Positions 44,400-55,627 of a DNA stretch of 64,000 bases are shown here, in pieces. The translations under genes and the position numbers were made by a program. Every line of letters starts with the position of its first letter. Within the stretch, counting starts at the first letter, position 1. The DNA is taken from positions 210,522,361 to 210,586,360 of the forward strand of contig NC_080671.1 of NCBI RefSeq assembly GCF_030247195.1, in the 5' to 3' direction. A model generated the notes under the pieces. It was not told the origin of the DNA. It ran no database searches and saw only the letters and a list, made by a program, of their open reading frames with translations. The DNA is from Topomyia yanbarensis (lineage: Eukaryota > Arthropoda > Insecta > Diptera > Culicidae).

Positions 44400-45686
44400 T
44401 CGTGTGGTCATCTTGTAGAACTCAATACTACTTTTAAGCAGTGTTGTACAGTTGATGTGAACAGACCTAGGGGCAGATCACTTGTGATGCATTTTTAAAA
44501 AATCAGCTAAATTAAATGCGTTTCTTTCCATCCAAATAGAAATTCATAATGTATTTTGCGTTGCGTGCAACATATTTTGCGTTGCGTGTAAGACGTCAAA
44601 ACAGTAGATACAGAACACTAGATAAGGATTGTCGCTGGTGTTCCCATTGTTTTCGCCTCGGAACATGTTTGTTTTGCTTTCGGTATATATCTGTCAAGTT
44701 ATCGAAAGTCTCTCTAGTAAAAGTCTTTGGTCCGCACGTTTGGTACACGCAGAAAAATATGACCTGCGTGTAACCACAAACCGTTTAGTTGAACTTTGAA
44801 TTAGTAAAATGCAGAGTTTGTCTTTCTTCAATTAAGTCTCGTTTATTCTGCTGTGATTTTTATACATTCAAGATCGAAAACGTCCAATGCATAAAACTTA
44901 CAGTAGAATATACGAGAGGCAAACAGAAAAATTACGTGATATCTGCTATGAAACAAATTTCTATGTGGCATACAATTATAATTGCATTAGTTTTTACATG
45001 ATATCTATGTGTGACAGATAATTTTTATGTGCTACTACAAGTTGCAAAAAATATGTGTGAAATCAATATATTCAATATAACGAATTTTCTCGGTGTACAT
45101 TTTCAACTGTTATTGTTATGAAATGGAAGAGTTTGTATATACCGCACAAGGAAATGAAAATTCATTAAAATTCAGTACAGATTTAGACAATTTGAACATT
45201 CTAATTAGTGAAAATACATCAACCAAGAATGGCCATTGTTTTGCTTGCTAAAGGAAACAAAAACGATTAGTCGCTATGAAACAACGATAGAAGATTATTT
45301 TTTTGCTTTTTTTTATTTGGCCCATTTCACAGGTATATCCCGGAATCAAAACAATGATGTTCCAACCACTGATGCCAGCGATAATCCTAATCTAGTGTTC
45401 TGTATCTACTGTCAAAACCCTACAAAAAAACTAGCCCTACATTCAACAAAACGTTGAACAAAGTGAATCAACCTAGGACTTTTGTTAAACAAACTTTTCT
45501 GCGAGGGAGTGCAAAGTTGAAGCAAAAATGGAAATTAAATGCATTTTTTCTAATTTGATGCAAATTTGTTATACATTTCCAGAGTGATGTGCCTCTAGGA
45601 ACAGACTTTTAACATTTGAAACGTAGCTAGCGCTACTGGCATTTGGTGGCAGCTTCAGGCAACAAACAGTTTTCACGGGGCTGATT
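44400..45686. other. Unassigned DNA with a possible degraded MITE
   Basis: No gene. Near 44750 ACGCAGAAAAATATGA and near 45080 ATAACGAATTTTCTCGGTGT look like distant inverted ends. The stretch TTGCAAAAAATATGTGTGAA and AATCAATA near 45045 resembles the inner right end of element Y (17040-17065), so this may be a relative. Confidence 0.4.
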
Positions 45687-45744
45687 AAGAAAATTTGACA
45701 GTTGTGAAATTTCCCAGTCGACCGACTAAATCGGGTGCTTCGAG
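45687..45744 (+). repeat. Solo arm fragment of the BEL-2 host element family
   Basis: GAAAATTTGACAGTTGTGAA and CCCAGTCGACCGACTAAATC match the right arm of 23302-30780 (reverse sense). It ends abruptly at CTTCGAGA. Confidence 0.85.
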
Positions 45745-45749
45745 AACGA

Positions 45750-46370
45750 GGGCGGGCCAGGGTTGCCACTATTTTTCAAAGAAAATCTGGCGGACCAACT
45801 AAAAATGTCTGGCAAAATCTGGCACTTGACAGCGACCTCAAAGTCATCGAAATTTGAAATACATTTTAGTTTTTATAGAACCTGTATCAATAGATTTTTG
45901 TAAAATTTGGGACATTATTACCCAAATAATGGCATCCCTGGGTCGGGCGAATTATTCGACGAGAACATTTCAAATGGGTCCATGAACAAAACGTAAACAA
46001 TTCCGGTTAATACTTAGTTCAAATGAACACTAATAAAGCTTTATACACAACTTAAATAAGCCGATTCTGAAGCCTGGCTGTTGGCGAAATAAATAATAGA
46101 GTATCGAAAAGACACATGAGCAAAATAACTTGTTTTGTTTGTGTTCCCTTTCACTTCTCAAAAATTACCGGTTCATATACACCAAACAACAAAACGGAGA
46201 AAAATATTTATGGGGTCTTTTCTTAATGAAAAAGACAACTTGAAAAGGGTACAAAAACATCCCAACAACAAGAAAGGGATCAAAATAAACGTCACATAAT
46301 CATTAGCTGTAAACAAAAGTGTTCACCCACAGGCACTGCGTGACGTCCCAAATAACTGAGTGTTCATTTT
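45750..46370. other. Unassigned DNA
   Basis: No gene. TCTGGCGGACCAACTAAAAA / TCTGGCAAAATCTGGCAC near 45787-45822 is a small internal repeat. Nothing else stands out. Confidence 0.4.
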
Positions 46371-46623
46371 TGACAGTTCGCTTGTACTGTTTACATGGAC
46401 TTAAAAAAATCCTTTGATAGCGTTTTCGTTTTTTCTAGGTGCTACACCGGTGTAGTGCAAAGAAAGATATAGACTGATTACACCCAAGTTTGAATGAGTG
46501 TAGCACCGACTACACCGGTGTAGTGCACTGTCAAAAACGAATATGCCATAAGATTTGCTTCGAGCGAACCTAGTCCTCCACAAATTTTTCTACGTCCATG
46601 TAAACAGTACAATCGAACTGTCG
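46371..46623. mobile_element. 253-bp MITE, TGACAGTTCG..TGTACTG arms
   Basis: Left 46371-46400 and right 46594-46623 are inverted with two or three differences (TTGTACTGTTTACATGGAC core). CTACACCGGTGTAGTGCA, a perfect palindrome extended, occurs twice inside (near 46442 and 46509). Confidence 0.8.
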
Positions 46624-46673
46624 AGCAAAGTGAGGTTAACTGTGTCAGTAAAGAACCTAATAAGCCTAGGATA

Positions 46674-46780
46674 GGATCCGCCAGCTGGCTTCTTTTTTCA
46701 CCTCTTCTTATATTTTGCTAATCTCTGTTGAAAATGACACACCACTCCCGACTATTGTTGCCAAAATATTAGTTTTGTTT
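46674..46780 (+). repeat. Left-end fragment of the element X family
   Basis: GGATAGGATCCGCCAGCTGG, then TATATTTTGCTAATC and TTGTTGCCAAAATATT, align with 11659-11755. Similarity stops near 46780. No right end is seen nearby. Confidence 0.75.
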
Positions 46781-46890
46781 CAGTCAGGCTTGCTGGAGCA
46801 TCACTCATGATGACAAAATGAGGTAAGGTATCAACATTCTGAGGAGGACTTCACACACCAATCCAATAGCAGAAAAAAAATGATGAGAGA

Positions 46891-47295
46891 GATGTTATGT
46901 GCATCACACAGGAAAGGCGAGAGCGCAAAACTGATTGAAGATGGGTTGGAATTCCTCTTCCAAAATGCTGAGAGTGTGGAGCGCGAGAGTGATTGTTTCC
47001 CTCTCTTGTTTTAATGGAATTTTGTCTGCTGCGTAGGATGTGTGCTTCGTGGAATACGGATATCATCATGTGGTGGGAATCCAAGAGGCTGGAGGACCCA
47101 GACTTGAATCTACTGTGCCAAACGGCCTTGAGCACTTCTTGTACACAGGTTTCAATTGAGCGAGGATTCAGTGGCCTTGGGAAAATACTAACTAACGATC
47201 AGACAAAACTAAGCTTGAAAAATTTAAAATCAATTCTATTCGTCAAACTCAATAACACCATAATAGAAGATATATATTTTAATTTTGATATCTAA
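46891..47295 (+). pseudogene. hAT transposase C-terminal relic
   Basis: From 47071 the 46993-47295 frame reads WWESKRLEDPDLN and TQVSIERGFSGLGKILTNDQ, the hAT dimerisation domain near the transposase C-terminus. Upstream, the frame from 46891 (MMREMLCASHRKG..., LIEDGLEFLFQ) is in another phase and may be the preceding transposase segment, implying a frameshift near 46990-47070. The catalytic core is missing. It lies 110 bp after the X-family end, so the two may belong to one autonomous element. Confidence 0.7.
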
Positions 47296-47299
47296 TACA

Positions 47300-48187
47300 A
47301 CATGAAATCGCTTCCAAGTAAAATGGGTGCATAATATTCGATTCTATTCTAGCGTACTTTCTCAATAAAATTTAAAAAAAATGTTTTTATCAAATAGTTT
47401 CGTTTTTATCTATATTATAGATTGTTTTGACTGGGCGGTGGTCAGCTATTTTCGTCCGCGTCCCTTATCACCTATTTTTATAAAGTGATTCATCGGCAGT
47501 GCTATCTTTGAAAATGAACCAGCTTGGTTATGCAACTAATTTTTCCGGTCTTTTTTAAATGCAAATAATTAAGCAATCTTCATTTCGTTATATTCTGAAT
47601 TGCACATATTTTGTCGTATGTAATTTTAAATGTACTTTCATTTGATGGCATTGTAAGGGAACACGTATCCGCCGGTTGATGCTAATCGAGCTGACATTTC
47701 TTTAGACTGAGCAAACTTAGTTATTTGTTTGTTTAGTGTTTATTTGACCAACTAGGTAACGAATCCACTGGGTCTTTAATGCGTGTGGGAAATACGCATG
47801 GTCTTTTCTGAGTGTATGACTTTTGAATTATGTATAAGGGTGGAGAATTGACAATTCGCAAGATCAATTCAAATCCAATTACCAATTTGCGGCAATCATT
47901 TCAACATAAAAAAGATGGATGGGTAATGTCAGAGACATAACCGGAGTGAAGTACAATACACTTTAGACCGGTAAATTCTGCTCTGGAATAAGCAATTTCT
48001 ATGCGATTTGGTCGTCTTTTGCACATTCATAGTTTATGTGGAGTATTTTTGGAATTATCAAGTTGACAATTTGCAACATTCTTTGAAAATATTGTTGAAC
48101 TTTTATGAATGAAGGCACGAAAACGAGCGTTTGATCGTCGTCCTACTACCAGCATCAGAGAAGTAGCAGATCAGCATTTTTCGCTAC
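47300..48187. other. Unassigned DNA
   Basis: No gene recognised between the hAT relic and the H3 relic. The last ~60 bp before 48188 may be H3 upstream sequence. Confidence 0.4.
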
Positions 48188-48322
48188 ATGGCCTGTACCA
48201 AACAAATCGCTCGTAAGTCCACCGGAGGAAAGGCTCCCCGCAAGCAGTTGGCAACGAAGGCCGTGTAAAACTGCCCCAGTCACGGTTGGCGTTAAGAAGC
48301 CTCATCGCTACCAGAGAAGAGA
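48188..48322 (+). pseudogene. Histone H3 pseudogene, N-terminal part
   Basis: ATG 48188 gives [26 protein letters not shown] then TAA: the H3 tail with R2C and T6I-type changes. Beyond the stop the DNA still follows H3 in a shifted frame (...GGCGTTAAGAAGCCTCATCG, the VKKPHRYR codons), then diverges after 48320. A deletion removed the ARKSAPATG region. The same stop and shift occur in the H3 relic at 58605. Confidence 0.9.
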
Positions 48323-51067
48323 AGGGCCACTCGAAATCAAAACTTCTCACAATTCTTTTCAAAATCACTAGCTGCACGTGGTGTCGAAGCCCTGCAAAAT
48401 ACACTGTTAATCAACACATTAGTTAAAAATTATACGAGGTTACTGTTATAAAATGTCTAGAAAATTCATCCCCGATAATCCAACAAGTGCTCAGAATATG
48501 TTCTTCCAAATAAAAATTTTCATGCAATAATTAACCCATCTTTCAAACATTGACTGCGTTTTTGGGTTACAAACGGATATTTTACTTTAAATATTAACCT
48601 ATCCTTTTCCATCGAAAAACGAAAGTTTTAATGTAGAAGTATGTAAGCATATATTTACGTTTAAATATCGAAACTTTTAACTACATAGTTCATTCTTAGT
48701 GCACTGACCAAGAAAGATTTTCAATGGATATCTTCCCAAGGGTTATTGTATGTCCTTTCTTTTGAGAACCACCACATAAGGATATTAAATTTAAACACAA
48801 ACAGCATTTTGATAGCCAACCATTTTCCTTTTCCAGGATTCGATATAAGTTTTTTGGTCCTAATAAAAGTAGAGGAAATTAGTTTTTAATTATTTTCAAT
48901 CATTAATATTAAAGGCTGCTTTGTATAAATTCTCATGAGTACCTTTTCAAGGATTTAACGTCGCATTACAATTTTTAGGAAATGTCACCAAGGTCTGTAA
49001 ACCATGATAGGCTCGAAAACCTCAGCGGATTAATTCGTATTAAAAATGCAAACGACAATCGGTCTGACTACTCACCAGTGTTGCCACAATTAAATCTGCA
49101 CTGGGAGTTGAAAATTTTTCGTATTCTGTACTGACACAATGACAAACAAAATTATTTTATATAATTATTTTTCATTCGAGATAGTAATATACTGAGTTGG
49201 TGCTGATGCTGATATTTGGCTGCGAAAAATCAAAAATTCCGACTCGGAATCAGTTATTTCATTTGCGATAAAATTTCGCCAAAAACCATCAAAATTCCAG
49301 AGTATTTAACTGGGTAATTTCAAAATCAGCTCCAGTTCAAATTCTCGTTGTAATTTTGTTTTCAACCTAAGCTGAGCTGCGGCCAGGGCCACATTGGAAG
49401 CTGTGTTTCAGTCTAGAAAATCATTTAGCCATCTGTTTTGCTTTAAACAGAAGGAAGATCTGTGTAAAATTTCCAAAAAAATATGAAAAATTGAAATATT
49501 TCCAAAAATTAGTGGAAATCGGTGAAATTTTCATAAAAATGTTAAAAATCTGTCTGCTGAATAAAAGAAGCTGTGACCAAAAATTTGGCAATCTATGAGA
49601 CGTTTGATTGGCAACTCAGTGATGGGTTTTGTCAACAAGTTTGATTTGCTTTACTCCTGCGAACAGAAAAAAAACCCTTCAGACAAACATCTTTCATTAG
49701 TTCAGATTCGTTGGATGTTGGATAGAAACAACGGTTTTGTCGGACGTTGTGCCCAGCAGTGCGGAGTAACGTCAGAAGATACAATCAAGAAATAATCAGC
49801 AACACGTCTCATGGATTGCCTAATTGTTAAATAAATCTGCGACATTAAAGAAAAATTTGTGAATGTGGCAACTCTGTCTGTGGCTTGTACTAACATTTGG
49901 ATGCGAGATGTGGCAAACCTGGATTCAGCAAATCAAATGAAGCCTATAGAGCTCTATGCAAATCATTTCACACACACACACACACACTAATTGGAGGTTT
50001 GTTTTCCGCCAACTGTCATATATAAAACTGTCAGTCAATTTAAACATTTGAAGTAGCTCGTTTAAAGTATTTTTTTCAATGGTGTCATGATCTACGCCGC
50101 CGTAAAACTTATTCCAGATACGTACAATACTGATTAGTTAGGACCAGTATAAATAAATAGCATTCCAGGAATCTTCGGAACCATTTCCAAACTATTCGTA
50201 TAATGCTCACCATATTCGGAATACTACTGATATATTTCACCATTATAATTTAACTGTTATACTACCATACCCATTTTAGTTACCATTTCCAATACCTTCC
50301 GTGTATCCTATATTGAAGATTTGTATACTGCATTGTCCTTTGGCGCCAGAGGTTAATATTGCTCTGGTGGGCTTTGTTATTCGTATATCTGTTTACCACG
50401 CTCCAAAAATCTGTAGTTTAAGACGGTCAAAAATCCTCGTCTAACAATATTACGGAGATAGCTCAATTGGATAAAGTGTCAGTCCACTTAGTGTCAACGA
50501 AGCATTCTTCAGAAGATGGCGAGTGCAAAATAATATTTCATCAATCGATAGAATTTAAATGTGAAGTGGGAGAGATTTTTTTCTCCAGCTAATATTTTAT
50601 CCATCGCTAGACCCAAAATATGCATGCCACTATAATCTGTATGGTTCTTGAATGGTATGTTGTCAAAATGTATATGGAAAACAGCACATTTTGGTATGGT
50701 GACTGTTCTTAACAACCCGTTGTTTGTATGGTCGAGTATGGAAAAACGACACTGGTTATGTTCGATATTGTACTAGGCAATGGTTAATCTATTGCTGAAC
50801 GAACCATATTGAAAATGGTTTTGAAACGATTGATGCAATGGTTGGCATATGGTACACATTTATGCGGGGCGATCCATCATGAAAATATTCCGACCGAAAA
50901 GCTATTTTCGATTTGTTTTTCTCCACTTATGACAGGTGGAGTAAAGATGCTGAATTACTGAAGTCGACTAAAGACTCGCCATCTTATCCCAACCAAATAA
51001 AATGGTTTGGCAACATTATTTTCCGAAACTGGCACCGTAGAGTTGCAACGTCGATAATTTCTTCATC
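48323..51067. other. Unassigned DNA with a (CA)n microsatellite
   Basis: No gene. (CA)9-like run at about 49968-49987. A tRNA-like word is listed at 50450. Frames up to 68 codons are not gene-like. GTTGCCACAATTAAATCTGC near 49080 resembles MITE ends seen in such genomes, but I found no partner. Confidence 0.4.
50450..50530 (+). other. tRNA-like (pol III A-box) fragment, SINE candidate
   Basis: ATTACGGAGATAGCTCAATT then GGATAAAGTGTCAGT resembles a tRNA 5' half and matches the minus-strand word in the 2,080-bp units (ATTACAGAAATAGCTCAATT). No B-box or acceptor pairing is visible. Confidence 0.3.
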
Positions 51068-51175
51068 ATGAAGTGCTGTGTGAAGTTTTGTACCAATAAA
51101 ACTACCGCCGGTTTTAAAAATATTGGTTTTTTTCGCTTCCTGGAAAACTACGACTTTCGTGCGGAATGGGTCTGA
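51068..51175 (+). pseudogene. Possible THAP-type zinc finger fragment
   Basis: ATG 51068 gives MKCCVKFCTNKTTAGFKNIG then FFRFLENYDFRAEWV and a stop at 51173-51175. C-x3-C near the N-terminus followed by an F..F...R..W pattern fits the first half of a THAP domain (P-element-type DNA binding); the later C-x2-H is absent. A short relic or first exon; weak. Confidence 0.3.
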
Positions 51176-51539
51176 TTCGGTGGTTTACCAGAAAATAACA
51201 ACATGGCGGATAGCTGCAATGGTTGATGCAACTTTTAGAAGGCACTGTAATGATAAAAGTTGTGTTTTACCTTAGAGATCCGAAACAGAAATTTATTCAA
51301 AATATTTTAACTCACTATCACAATACTTTCCAAAATTCATTCATCAGATTGCAACATTTGACAAGTCTTCTGCTCGATTGGAATGACATTGACAGGTCTC
51401 GTGCTCGATTGGAATGACACTGACAGATAAATGGTAAACAAACGATTAACGTGTCGAGCTTTCATCCAGAAGGATTCAGCGTCGTTAAGGTGGAGGAAAA
51501 CAAATCGTTGAACACACTAATACAGTTACAGATTGTCAA

Positions 51540-52262
51540 GTACTCTATGGGTGCTTACAGAGTGGCGGCGAGAAGCTAAGCTGGGGCTAGAGCTGACATT
51601 ATAATGCGAGAAACCTGCTTGCTGCAAACCAAAGGGATGATGTCAAAGTGAAAGCCGAGCGGATCTGCACCGGTTACCTACTTTCACTCTGATAGGTTCC
51701 ATTTGATACCCGAATAGAATTATACGGTAACAAAACCATGATTTTCACTGTGACAGTACAGTAATTTTACAATAATTTATAGTAAATTCTAGTGTTATGC
51801 TACCACGCAAAAACAATAAACTTTAACGTTTCTACAGTAAATTTCAATGTAAAATCGATTTTTGCAATAGAAAAGGGGGTGGTTATGTATCTTAACATCA
51901 AAAAAATTGATTTTTCTTCATACTTTTTTTTCTCGAAAACAGTCAAATTTAATGTGAATTTACTGTATCAGTTTTTTTTCTGAACAGTAAAATTGATTAT
52001 TACATGAAATTTTATTGTAAATCTACTGCGAGAACGCTGCGTCGAACCATGTTGAAACAGTAGAAACTATAATATTCATTGTTTTATGATTGTTTGTAGG
52101 GTAAATGCTATTGTAAAATTATATCCGGGTAGGCTGCAAGCAGGTTTCTAGCATCTCGCATCCTACTGTCAATACCAGCCCCTACACAGTTTCTCGCCTC
52201 TACTCTGTAAGCGGCCTATCACAATAAACGCAAGCAATCCGCGCAGATCCACTCGGCTTTCA
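51540..52262. mobile_element. Inverted-repeat element, arms near GCTTACAGAGTGGCGGCGAG
   Basis: The left arm (about 51552-51682) and right arm (52130-52262) share, inverted, GCTTACAGAGT-G-GGCGAGAA, GGGGCT-G--TTGACA-like, GAAACCTGCTTGC and GAAAGCCGAG-GGATCTGC. Its middle is the 51707-52131 MITE. A separate arm copy is at 52436-52515. Confidence 0.65.
51707..52131. mobile_element. 425-bp MITE, TACCCG.ATA.AATT ends
   Basis: TACCCGAATAGAATTATACG at the left is inverted with changes at the right (TACCCGGATATAATTTTACA in reverse). ACAGTAAATT-type words repeat inside. TA at both tips. Confidence 0.7.
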
Positions 52263-52435
52263 TTAGGTTTGTTTCAATACACGCTTCTTGCTCCTAGCTG
52301 CTCCGTAGCAAACAGGAACAAAAAAACTTGCAAATTTTTAATTCGGTTTGATACTAGAAGTAGAAAATGAGAAGTACTTCCAGTTTCTCCCGGTACTGTA
52401 ACAGATCTATTTTGACATCAATCCTTTGATTTGCT

Positions 52436-52515
52436 GCAAGCAAGTTTCTCGAATCCCGCATCCTAATGTCAGTGCTAGCTCCAGTTCAGTTTCTCGCCAT
52501 CACTCTGTCAGCGGT
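52436..52515. repeat. Extra arm copy of the 51540-52262 element
   Basis: GCTGCAAGCAAGTTTCTCGA ... TTTCTCGCCATCACTCTGTC parallels 52134-52211 in the same orientation. Confidence 0.75.
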
Positions 52516-53620
52516 CTAACTCAACATTTACAACCTGTTTACTGGTATTCATCGCAGTGTTAAATTATTTTATATGTCATGTTAAAAAAAAATCAGTACT
52601 TTTTTGCAAAAATATGTTATCCGTATCGTATAGAATCTGTACCAAAAATACTCGATACTAAACCTTTACCTTTCTAGATAAATCTGTACTTGTGACAACG
52701 CTGTTACACACTTTTCAGATCTGCGTACCGAGAAGCAATTATTTATCAGTTACTCAGCAGCCAATTTTTCTAAAATAAATTTAAAAATAGTTAGACTGTT
52801 AGAGAAAACAACTCAAATGCTGTTCCGACGATGGCGAGATTGTATACGTTAATTGGGTCACTAAGCCATATGCTGTTTTCGATTTGTTCTGATGCAGCTG
52901 ACGTATGATCGAACTTTTATTTATTTTCTTGTTCGCAAAATTACAAATATTTTTTAACAAAATTGAATTGTCACGACAAAATCTTCCATTGGATTCCCTA
53001 ATATGTGCTAAGTGCTCTTGTGACCTTAAGTACTTACATTAGCTTTCACTGCATTGGATTGGAATTCAAAAAAAGTTTACTTCTTCAGCTTAATTATCAC
53101 AAGTAATATTTTGACGACAAATTATGACAAATGGAAAAATCCACCACCCATGCGGAAGATCACGTTCCACTACTTAGGATGCAATCATGTGTTGCTTAGT
53201 AAAGGTTCCTTACGAGTTACTCTTCAATGTGCCAAATTAATAAAAGCATTCCCGTCGGACCAGGTAATTAGAGAACATTCCGTTGAAACTGGATGATTCT
53301 TTGGACGCCCCGCAAAAATAACCGATAATGTCGTTTTAGAAAACGAACGTTCAATGATTATATACAGCAATAAGCATAATATCAATCAGAAAAGTAAAAT
53401 CTATGACACGAAATGCAATAATACATTTCTGTTATTTACTGTACGCTTTAGCGAAGCTCGACCGTACTGTCTGGAACGATTTATACGAGCCAGTCTTAAA
53501 ATTTATACTAGTTGAAACGTCATACGGGTGCACTCTCAAATCAAAGCAAGGAAAACCAGCAACAAATCCGATTCGCTTTTGTGAGAACTTTCGTGATTTT
53601 TTTTGTTCTAAGTGGTACTT
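52516..53620. other. Unassigned DNA
   Basis: No gene recognised. Frames of 80 (53054-53296) and 129 codons (53403-53792) have no known domain. The latter runs into the GC-rich end of the hAT element and is likely chance. Confidence 0.4.
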
Positions 53621-54422
53621 CTCTTCTCTGTCGCTACCGAACAGAAACTGTCGCCCTGTAGAGGTGTGCGCCGATGCATTTTTAATCGGCGGCGGCGTAA
53701 GCGACATATTTGGCCGGCGGCGTTGGCGGCGTCACGCCGTTGGATTCTATCGGTGGCGGCGCGCCGGCGTGTGTCGGCGTAACAAATATTGACACCTATA
53801 TAACTAAAAAAATATCTTGGCAGTACAATTCCTTTCCCAAATTTTCGGGTTCTATTGTATGAGGCACATACAAACAGACGTTACAGCTTGAAGAAAATTC
53901 TAAAAAAATAATCGCCCACAATGTACTAGCGACATCTGCTGAACACATTGCACAAAATGTAATTCTCGCAACCAAATCAAATTTTTTAACTGATGCTCTA
54001 ATAGTGCCCACCCTGCTTGCGAAATGCAAGATAATAAATGAAAGGTAGAACTATTTTTACAGTTGTAAAATTTGAAAAACGAAATAGAAAAATTGTCGAT
54101 GTCGCATACTACGACTTCGCATCAAATAATGATTGCAATTGACAAATTTGAAGAATGCAGATTAACGACTGTATTTCAATGACCCATAATAATTATTTAT
54201 TGTTCTATATTTGGGAAATTAAGCAACGATAAAACAGTTTTTGTTTTGTTTGAGGAGATTAATTCTTGTTGTCGTTTCGTTGTTTTTTGTTTCAATTTAG
54301 TCTTCTTTACCGTCGCTCCCGCAGATATCAGGTACCCTAACAGGAGGCGTTATTAATGGCATTACTGCGCAGAAATATCACTTTTCATTATCGTGTAAGG
54401 ATACCTTTCAAGGTAGACACAT

Positions 54423-54590
54423 CCCAGTTCAGCTCAGCCGGAAATGAACCGGAATCCTGGCTGGTTCCAGTTCGTATTCCTGCTACAGTGACACATCCGA
54501 TTCTAGTTAGAATCGGTTGTGCCACTGAATCCCGTGTACGAACTGGAACAAGCCAGATTTCCAGTTCAATTCCGGCTGAACTATGCTGGG
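54423..54590. mobile_element. 168-bp nearly perfect palindromic MITE
   Basis: CCCAGTTCAGCTCAGCCGGA faces TCCGGCTGAACTATGCTGGG, and the arms pair through GGTTCCAGTTCGTA to the centre GATTCTAGTTAGAATCG. The 92-codon frame 54356-54634 is this palindrome read through. Confidence 0.85.
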
Positions 54591-55627
54591 ATTACTTCAT
54601 TTTACAGGTTGGCGTTTACTTTTACTTCTTATAAGTAGAAAATCGCAGCGATGATAAGGCATATTCGATTCCATGGCACTACATTTTCTTTCAACGTAAG
54701 ATTTGCTTATATCTTGAATGCAAAGTATGCTCGATGTGCTGGAATCATACAGATCTGCACCCTGACGAAACCTAAATATAGTTACTCTAATTCATAATAA
54801 TTCCACGACTTGATGTTTTAGCTCCTGTTGGGTTGAAGCTGATCACTAAACAAGTCTGATTGAAAATGGTCTGAGCGTATCTCTAGTTTTCGTTGCACCT
54901 GCACACCGCCAATTTCTCCAGCAGTTCCGGGGATCTTCAAATTCTAATCCATTGCATACATCTATTCAGATTCGATACACCGAATCAATTAATTTACTAA
55001 CATCCTATTATATGCTTACTCACAGATCGGCATCGTGTTGTAACTTAAGAAATGGTTGTGAACAACTCCCGCCTTGCTCACTTCGACAAGAATAAGTTTC
55101 ACATTTTCAGCCCATTTGTTTTGGTTTGCATGAGAATAAAAAGACGGTAACGATTTCGGATGGGTGCAGAAACTAAGTAACGCATTTAGCTCTGTGTCAA
55201 AATCTTTTCACTAACGCCACGCTCGCTGATATGGCGCATTTTTGTAATTTAAATCGACCGTTTTACCTACGAGTGCTGAAAATTCATCTCGTGTTACGTC
55301 CTCTTTGTCTGTGATACCAGGCTGATGCAACTGCCACTGAAAATATTTCCTGAGTGGGGCTAGATGACACGATTAATAATTTATGCGACCAGAAATCTTA
55401 CCCTCTGCATCGCCACATCAGTGCACTAACGTCGCTAAAAGTCAAGATAACTCTGCCCAACTATTCTTCAAGAAAAAAATTCAAAACCTCGTATTGAAAA
55501 TAATTTTTGTGTTTTTACAAAACTAGTTCACGCAAAAAAAAGATTCCATTATACTCAAATGTTTAGTAGGTGGTTGTACCTGCATATGTTTAATATTTTT
55601 ATGATTCTAGTTCATAACTTGATGATA

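Noticed and set aside
44549..44773. Cys-rich 74-codon frame as a zinc-finger gene
   Set aside because: Cysteine spacing matches no finger I know, and the frame starts in a TTTTGCGTTGCGTG direct repeat.
49968..49987. (CA)n run as a regulatory feature
   Set aside because: Ordinary microsatellite with nothing gene-like nearby.
53403..53792. 129-codon frame as a gene or endogenous virus fragment
   Set aside because: No recognisable viral or host motif; its second half is the H3 relic and the CGG-rich hAT end.
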